The position numbers and the translations under genes were made by a program. DNA of 9,974 nt from Bacillota bacterium (GTDB lineage Bacteria; Bacillota; Clostridia; Peptostreptococcales; Anaerovoracaceae). Location: the NCBI GenBank assembly GCA_030527065.1, contig JAUNBO010000045.1, positions 1 to 9,974 of the forward strand, in the 5' to 3' direction. The notes under the pieces were generated by a model. It worked only from the letters and a program-made list of their open reading frames with translations. It was not told where the DNA came from and did no database searches. Shown here piece by piece: positions 5,592 through 9,974 of the stretch; position 1 is the first letter of the stretch; every line of letters starts with the position of its first letter.

Positions 5592-6755
5592 ATGCTTTTG
5601 AAATGCATCATCGTATTTGGCACGGCGCTTCTGATCGCTCTGGCCGTAACGCCACTGTGCATCAGGCTTGCGCCTAAAATAGGAGCCATGGACGTCCCCA
5701 AGGACGACCGCCGCATGCACCAGAGGGCCATGCCCCGCCTGGGAGGCCTGGCCATTTTCCTGGGAAGCGTGGCCGCCACCCTGCTCTGGCTGCCTGTGGT
5801 GGAAGAAGAATTGCAGCCGCAGCTGCTGCCGGGCCCGGAAATCCTGGGCATTTTGCTGGGAGGCGCCCTGATGTTCCTCATGGGGCTGGTGGACGATATC
5901 CGGGGGCTGCCGGCCAAGGGGAAGCTGCTGGGCCAGCTGGTCTGCGCCAGCGTGGTGTTCTCTTTTTCCGTGCGCTTCGAGTTTATCACCAATCCCTTTA
6001 CCGGGCAGCCCACGGCGGATTTCCCCATATGGGTCAGCTACCTGCTGACCGTCATATGGATCGTGGGCATCAGCAACACCATTAACCTGATAGACGGCCT
6101 GGACGGCCTGGCAGGAGGCATTTCCGCCATCGCCACCGTCTGCATCGCTTACACGGCCTACATCCACGGCAGCTACGACGTCTGCATGGCGCTGCTGGCA
6201 GTGGCGGGGGGAAGCTGCGGCTTCCTGCCCTTCAATTTCCACCCGGCCAGGATATTCATGGGGGACTGCGGCTCCCTGTTCCTGGGCTTCATGCTCGCAT
6301 CGGTTTCCGTCATGAGCCTGACCAAGAGCGCCACGGTCATAGCCGTGGCCATACCCGTGGTGGTGCTGGCCCTGCCCATTTTTGACACGGCCTTTGCCAT
6401 CCTTCGCCGGCTGCTGAACGGGCGGCCCATCATGGAAGCGGACAAGGGGCATCTCCATCACCGCATCATGCGGGCGGGCATGGGACAGACCCGGACGGTG
6501 CTGACCATGTACTCCATCAGCGGGGTCATGGGGGTGGCGGCCATCCTGGTGAGCCGGGACCTGTTTGTGGAGCCCATCATGCTCACGGCGGTGGCAGTAG
6601 CGCTGATTGCCGTGTTCCTGGCGGACCAGAACGGCAAGATAGAATTGAAGGCCCGGAAGATCTCCCGCAGGGAGGATTTGGAAGCGGCCGGGCAGCAGGA
6701 AGAAGAGCCGGCATCGGAAGGGCCGGAGGACCGGGAAGGAGAGCAGGAAGGATGA
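5592..6755 (+). CDS. tagO: undecaprenyl-phosphate GlcNAc-1-phosphate transferase (WecA/TagO family)
   Basis: Polytopic membrane enzyme of the MraY/WecA superfamily. It transfers GlcNAc-1-phosphate from UDP-GlcNAc to undecaprenyl phosphate, starting wall teichoic acid linkage units or similar glycopolymers. It has 387 residues, with about ten hydrophobic segments from residue 3 to about 340. Family motifs are in order: LVDDIRGL with Asp101-Asp102, NTINLIDGLDGLAGG with Asp168 and Asp171, FMGDCGSLFLG with Asp225, and the substrate-recognition HLHHR at 287-291. A charged, Glu-rich cytoplasmic tail of about 40 residues ends the protein. The ATG at 5592 has only a weak ribosome binding site (AGGG, 5580-5583, 8 bases away), but it begins the first membrane helix; the open frame further upstream is a shadow of the deaminase. 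The stop overlaps the next start as ATGA. Whether the product is WTA or another polymer cannot be told from this window. Confidence 0.94.
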   Translation: MLLKCIIVFGTALLIALAVTPLCIRLAPKIGAMDVPKDDRRMHQRAMPRLGGLAIFLGSVAATLLWLPVVEEELQPQLLPGPEILGILLGGALMFLMGLVDDIRGLPAKGKLLGQLVCASVVFSFSVRFEFITNPFTGQPTADFPIWVSYLLTVIWIVGISNTINLIDGLDGLAGGISAIATVCIAYTAYIHGSYDVCMALLAVAGGSCGFLPFNFHPARIFMGDCGSLFLGFMLASVSVMSLTKSATVIAVAIPVVVLALPIFDTAFAILRRLLNGRPIMEADKGHLHHRIMRAGMGQTRTVLTMYSISGVMGVAAILVSRDLFVEPIMLTAVAVALIAVFLADQNGKIELKARKISRREDLEAAGQQEEEPASEGPEDREGEQEG

Positions 6756-7864
6756 AGATACTCACAGTGTTCGGGACCAGGCCGGAGGCCATCAAAATGG
6801 CGCCGCTGGTGGAGGCGCTTCAAAAGGATAAAGAGCTGGAATCGGTCCTCTGTGTCACCGCCCAGCACAGGGAAATGCTGGACCAGGTCCTGGCCCTTTT
6901 TGCCCTGACCCCGGACTACGATCTGAATATCATGAAGCAGGACCAGTCTGTGAACCAGATCACCTCTGCGGTGCTCAACGGCATGGAGGCGGTGCTGGAA
7001 CGGGAGAAGCCGGATCTGGTGCTGGTCCACGGAGACACCACCACCACCTTTGCCTCGGCTCTGGCGGCTTTCTATAAAAAGATCCCCGTGGGCCATGTGG
7101 AGGCGGGTCTCAGGACCTACGATAAATACTCTCCCTACCCGGAAGAGATGAACCGGGTCCTGACGGGACACATCGCAGAACTGCATTTTGCGCCTACGGA
7201 ACGGAACCGGCAGAACCTGCTGGCGGAGGGCGTCCGGGAGGAAAATATCTTCATTACGGGAAACACGGTGATAGACGCCTTGCTGAAGGTGAAGGACATT
7301 CCCTATGAATTTGAGGACGAGACATTAAAAAGCCTGGATTTTCAGGGGAAACGGGTCATTACGGTCACCTGCCACCGGCGGGAGAACCTGGGAGAAAACA
7401 TGGCGCAGATCTTCGGGGCCATCCGGGATGCGGCCCAGGCCTTTCCCGATGTGGAGGTGGTCTATCCGGTCCACCTGAACCCGAGGGTGCGCCAGGCGGC
7501 CCGGGAGGTGCTGGGGGGAGTGGAAAGGGTCCACCTCATCGCTCCGCTGCAATACCAGCCCTTTGTAAACCTCATGGCCCGCTCCTTCCTCATCGTCACC
7601 GACAGCGGCGGCATGCAGGAGGAAGCCCCCTCCCTGGGCAAGCCCGTCCTGGTGGTCCGGAAGGAGACGGAACGGCCGGAGGCTCTGGAGGCAGGCACGG
7701 TAAAGCTGGCGGGGGTCAGCCGGGAGACCATTTTCAGCATGGTAAAGGAATTGTTAACGGAAAAAGAAAAGTACCGCCGGATGGCCGGGGCGAAAAACCC
7801 CTACGGCGACGGCAGGGCTTGTGATAGAATAGTAAGGATCATTAAAAATGTTCAACTGGAATAA
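6752..7864 (+). CDS. wecB: UDP-N-acetylglucosamine 2-epimerase (non-hydrolysing)
   Basis: Cytoplasmic enzyme interconverting UDP-GlcNAc and UDP-ManNAc (WecB/MnaA). UDP-ManNAc is the second sugar donor of the teichoic-acid linkage unit, so the product pairs functionally with the preceding TagO. It has 370 residues, close to the family norm of about 375. Family landmarks: FGTRPEAIKMAP at the N terminus (Arg10, Lys15), Asp95 in VHGDTTTT, Glu117 in HVEAGLRT and Glu131 in PEEMNR, matching the numbering I recall for catalytic residues in E. coli WecB. His208 is in CHRREN and the UDP-binding block is DSGGMQEE at 284-291. The product has the two Rossmann-type halves of a GT-B fold. Its ATG overlaps the tagO stop (ATGA, 4-nt overlap), with the tagO tail supplying a GGAAGGA-like ribosome binding site, so translation is probably coupled. 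Its own 3' end overlaps the MATE gene by 17 bases. Confidence 0.97.
   Translation: MKILTVFGTRPEAIKMAPLVEALQKDKELESVLCVTAQHREMLDQVLALFALTPDYDLNIMKQDQSVNQITSAVLNGMEAVLEREKPDLVLVHGDTTTTFASALAAFYKKIPVGHVEAGLRTYDKYSPYPEEMNRVLTGHIAELHFAPTERNRQNLLAEGVREENIFITGNTVIDALLKVKDIPYEFEDETLKSLDFQGKRVITVTCHRRENLGENMAQIFGAIRDAAQAFPDVEVVYPVHLNPRVRQAAREVLGGVERVHLIAPLQYQPFVNLMARSFLIVTDSGGMQEEAPSLGKPVLVVRKETERPEALEAGTVKLAGVSRETIFSMVKELLTEKEKYRRMAGAKNPYGDGRACDRIVRIIKNVQLE
7822..7830 (+). promoter_or_regulatory. possible internal extended -10 element before the MATE gene
   Basis: TGaTAGAAT inside the end of wecB resembles an extended -10 hexamer, 17 bases before the MATE start codon. No acceptable -35 is visible, and a transcript from here would begin almost at the ribosome binding site (AAGGA, 7834-7838). 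I note it only as a weak candidate; co-transcription with wecB is more likely. Confidence 0.15.
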
Positions 7865-9251
7865 AAAGAAAAAGGCGGCGGAATACGCTCCCGCCGTCAA
7901 AATAGAGAGCAGGAGCCTCTACCGGACCCTGGGCCGGGTGGCTCTGCCCATCGCCCTGCAAAGCCTCATTTCGTCGTCTCTGAGCCTGGTGGACAGCCTG
8001 ATGGTGGGAAGCCTGGGGGAAACGGAGCTGGCGGCAGTGGGCATAGGCAGCCAGATCTTCATGCTGTATTGGGGCATCCTCTTCGGCTTCACCAGCGGCT
8101 CCGCCGCTTTCATGTCCCAGTTCTGGGGCGCTCAGAACACCAAAAGCATCCGCAAGGTGCTGGGCTTCGACATCGCTGTCTGCTCGGTGATCGGCCTGGT
8201 CTTCTTCATCAGCTGCATGTTCTACCCTGCCTTTGTGATGAGGCTGTTCACGGACATTCCCGAGGTCATTGAAATGGGGACGGGCTATGTCCGCATCGCT
8301 TCCCCCATGTTCCTCACCCTGGTGGTGCAGCTGCCCTTCACGGCGGCGCTGCGGGCCACTCAGCAGACCAAGGTCCCCATGTTCATCAGCTTCGCCGTGT
8401 TCGGCACCAATACCTTCCTCAATTATCTGCTGATTTTCGGAAAGTTAGGGCTGCCGGCCCTGGGAGTCAACGGGGCGGCCACGGCCACCCTCATCGCCCG
8501 CTCCCTGGAAATCTTCCTGGTGATGTTCGTCATCTTCGGGCGGAAGAACCTGCTGGCAGGCCCTCTTCGCGAGTTCTTTGACTGGAATAAAAACCTGTGC
8601 TTCCGGGTGATGAAGAGCGCCCTGCCCGTCACCGTCAACGAGACCATGTGGAGCCTGGGCATGGCCACCTTCGTGGCCTGCTACGGCCGCACCAGCATCA
8701 CCGAATATGCGGCTTATCAGGCGGGGCAGAACATCCACAGCCTGTTCATCATGGCGGCTTTCAGCCTGGGGGACGCCCTGATGATCCTGGTGGGACAGCG
8801 CATCGGCATGGGGCAGATGGATTATGCCTTTGCCCTGACCAAGCGGCTTCTCCGCATCGGCGTCTGCATAGGCGGGGTGTCGGGGCTGCTGCTCATAGCT
8901 CTCGGCGGGCCTCTGGCCAGCCTGTTCAACTTCACGCCGGAGGGACATCAGTACACCATTTACATCCTCACCATCTTCGGCTGCTTCATGTGGCTGAAGC
9001 TCTTCAACGGCATGAGCATCACCGGCACCTTCCGCTGCGGGGGGGACACCCGCTTCGCCATGGTGGCGGAGGTAAGCTGCATGTGGCTGGTGGGCGTTCC
9101 CCTGGTGTACACCGGCGTATTCATTCTGGACGTCCCCATTTATTGGGTGGTGCTGATGGGCCAGTTCTATGAGGTGGTGGAGGGCTGCATCTGCCTGGCC
9201 CGTTTCCGCTCCCGGAAGTGGCTGAAGAACCTGATCCAGCATGTAGAATAG
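7848..9251 (+). CDS. MATE family efflux transporter
   Basis: Inner-membrane antiporter of the multidrug and toxic compound extrusion family, which uses Na+ or H+ gradients to export organic cations or metabolites. It has 467 residues and about twelve hydrophobic segments in two homologous halves, normal for MATE proteins. Family-typical stretches include ALPIALQSLISSSLSLVDSLMVG near the N terminus, the LGVNGAATATLIAR loop mid-protein, and TGTFRCGGDTRFAM in the second half. A short basic head (about residues 4-9) precedes the first helix. The ATG at 7848 lies inside the end of wecB (17-nt overlap, different frame) and follows AAGGA (7834-7838) by nine bases. Substrate cannot be predicted. Its place at the end of an envelope-precursor block is suggestive, since the wider MOP superfamily also contains lipid-linked sugar flippases, but the sequence reads as MATE, not Wzx or MurJ. 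Only 33 bases separate it from the convergent regulator. Confidence 0.94.
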   Translation: MFNWNKKKKAAEYAPAVKIESRSLYRTLGRVALPIALQSLISSSLSLVDSLMVGSLGETELAAVGIGSQIFMLYWGILFGFTSGSAAFMSQFWGAQNTKSIRKVLGFDIAVCSVIGLVFFISCMFYPAFVMRLFTDIPEVIEMGTGYVRIASPMFLTLVVQLPFTAALRATQQTKVPMFISFAVFGTNTFLNYLLIFGKLGLPALGVNGAATATLIARSLEIFLVMFVIFGRKNLLAGPLREFFDWNKNLCFRVMKSALPVTVNETMWSLGMATFVACYGRTSITEYAAYQAGQNIHSLFIMAAFSLGDALMILVGQRIGMGQMDYAFALTKRLLRIGVCIGGVSGLLLIALGGPLASLFNFTPEGHQYTIYILTIFGCFMWLKLFNGMSITGTFRCGGDTRFAMVAEVSCMWLVGVPLVYTGVFILDVPIYWVVLMGQFYEVVEGCICLARFRSRKWLKNLIQHVE

Positions 9252-9284
9252 CGGGCCACATCCTGAAAATCCGGGCGGAGCGGC

Positions 9285-9950
9285 TTATTTGGCCTTCAGG
9301 CCCTCTTCAGCCCGAAGTCTGGAATTCTGTAAATGGAGGGCCATTCTCTTTTGGGCTTTCCCGTTGTCCTTTTCCCTCATGGCCTGCAGGATGTCCCGGT
9401 GCTCCCGAAGGATCTGATCCAGATTCTTTTCGCAGTAGACCGTTACCTTCCGGGTCTGCTCCACATAGCTCTGATAGGATTTCAGGACCTGAGACAGAAA
9501 GCGGCTTCCGCCGGCTTCATAAATGGCGGCGTGGAAATTTCTGTTCAGCTCTGTCAGCTTCCGGCTGTTTCGCTTATTGGTGTAAAACTCCATCAGCCCG
9601 AAGATCTCTTCCATGGTCTTCAGGTCTTCACCGGTCATCTTCTCTATGGCCCATTCCACCGCCAGGGCTTCCACCGCCGCCCGGACTGCGTAGATGTCCC
9701 GGATGTCCTGACGGGTGAACCCCCGGACAAAGGCTCCCCGGTTGGGGACGACCTCCATAAGGCCTTCCCGCTCCAGCTGCTGGAAGGCTTCCCGGATGGG
9801 GGTCCTGCTCACCTTCATTTCTTCGGCCACCCGGACTTCCTTGAGCCGCTGGCCTATGTCGTATTCCCCCTTCAGTATCCGCTCCCGCAGGATGTTGGCG
9901 ATGCCCTCCGTCAGAGAGATCTCGCTGGGGAAATTCGTGCCCGTTTCCAT
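9285..9950 (-). CDS. GntR family transcriptional regulator, FCD subfamily
   Basis: Predicted DNA-binding repressor or activator responding to a small metabolite, often an organic acid or sugar acid. The 221-residue product has an N-terminal winged helix (about 10-77) with the recognition region VSRTPIREAFQQLEREGL at 47-64 and the wing PNRGAFV. The all-helical FCD ligand domain fills about 80-215. The metal-site positions of FCD proteins are occupied by Asn136 and His140 (LNRNFH), His184 (EHRDIL) and His206 (MALHLQ). Asn replaces the frequent first Asp, a variation I recall in other family members. The ATG at 9950 has only a modest ribosome binding site (AAGGG and AGAG within the preceding 15 bases). 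Its promoter lies beyond the window edge. It converges on the MATE gene across a 33-base gap with no clear terminator. Its target is probably in genes to the right, outside the window, or itself. Confidence 0.94.
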   Translation of the reverse strand: METGTNFPSEISLTEGIANILRERILKGEYDIGQRLKEVRVAEEMKVSRTPIREAFQQLEREGLMEVVPNRGAFVRGFTRQDIRDIYAVRAAVEALAVEWAIEKMTGEDLKTMEEIFGLMEFYTNKRNSRKLTELNRNFHAAIYEAGGSRFLSQVLKSYQSYVEQTRKVTVYCEKNLDQILREHRDILQAMREKDNGKAQKRMALHLQNSRLRAEEGLKAK

Positions 9951-9974
9951 AAAGCTCTGCCCTTACTTTTTCTT

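Noticed and set aside
8445..9242. - strand open frame opposite the MATE gene
   Set aside because: It is antisense to a clear 12-helix transporter and its His/Gln/Ala-rich translation looks like a shadow.
9252..9284. Bidirectional terminator between the MATE gene and the GntR regulator
   Set aside because: The 33-base gap has no convincing hairpin with T-runs. The nearby ggccttcaggcc palindrome has a 4-bp stem and lies inside the regulator's coding sequence.
9218..9718. + strand open frame opposite the GntR regulator
   Set aside because: It has no motifs and is antisense to a regulator with an intact winged helix and FCD domain.

Overview
The window is GC-rich and gene-dense, with strong AGGAGG-type ribosome binding sites, sigma-A-like promoters (TTTACA/TATAAT) and Clostridia-like gene neighbourhoods. 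I read it as chromosomal DNA of a GC-rich anaerobic Firmicute, probably a gut Lachnospiraceae or related Clostridia. The assignment is inferred from protein character and context, not from a database search. Eight complete protein genes cover nearly everything. I see no rRNA, tRNA, CRISPR array, insertion sequence or phage gene.

Left block (1-3180, + strand): a short upstream region with a 15-nt palindrome, then glnS (glutaminyl-tRNA synthetase). Fourteen bases later comes a CoA-acylating aldehyde dehydrogenase of the SucD/acetaldehyde-dehydrogenase type. The last 50 bases of that gene overlap, tail to tail, the end of a small soluble orphan histidine kinase on the - strand (3131-3901).

Middle (3902-4093): a compact divergent promoter region. 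The kinase promoter (TTTACA, 17 bp, TATAAT) and the truA promoter (extended -10, TGcTATAAT) point away from each other, and their -35 hexamers abut.

Right block (4094-9251, + strand): truA (tRNA pseudouridine synthase), an intergenic 18-bp stem-loop whose loop can also pair with sequence upstream (pseudoknot topology), a dCMP deaminase, a WecA/TagO-type GlcNAc-1-phosphate transferase, UDP-GlcNAc 2-epimerase and a MATE transporter. The last three genes overlap in series (4 nt, then 17 nt), so they are probably co-transcribed and translationally coupled. TagO and the epimerase together supply undecaprenyl-PP-GlcNAc and UDP-ManNAc, the first two ingredients of a wall-teichoic-acid linkage unit or a similar envelope glycopolymer. 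The deaminase-tagO-epimerase order is one I recall from other Clostridia, often beside upp and the ATP synthase genes. Here truA and a MATE gene flank it instead. The window ends with a convergent FCD-type GntR regulator (9285-9950, - strand).

Most of the window is ordinary housekeeping and envelope sequence, and I found no convincing new defence or mobile system. The points most worth a second look are the pseudoknot-capable intergenic structure, the abutting divergent promoters around the orphan kinase, and a marked scarcity of TCGA that appears to shape codon choice (ATA rather than ATC before GA-starting codons).
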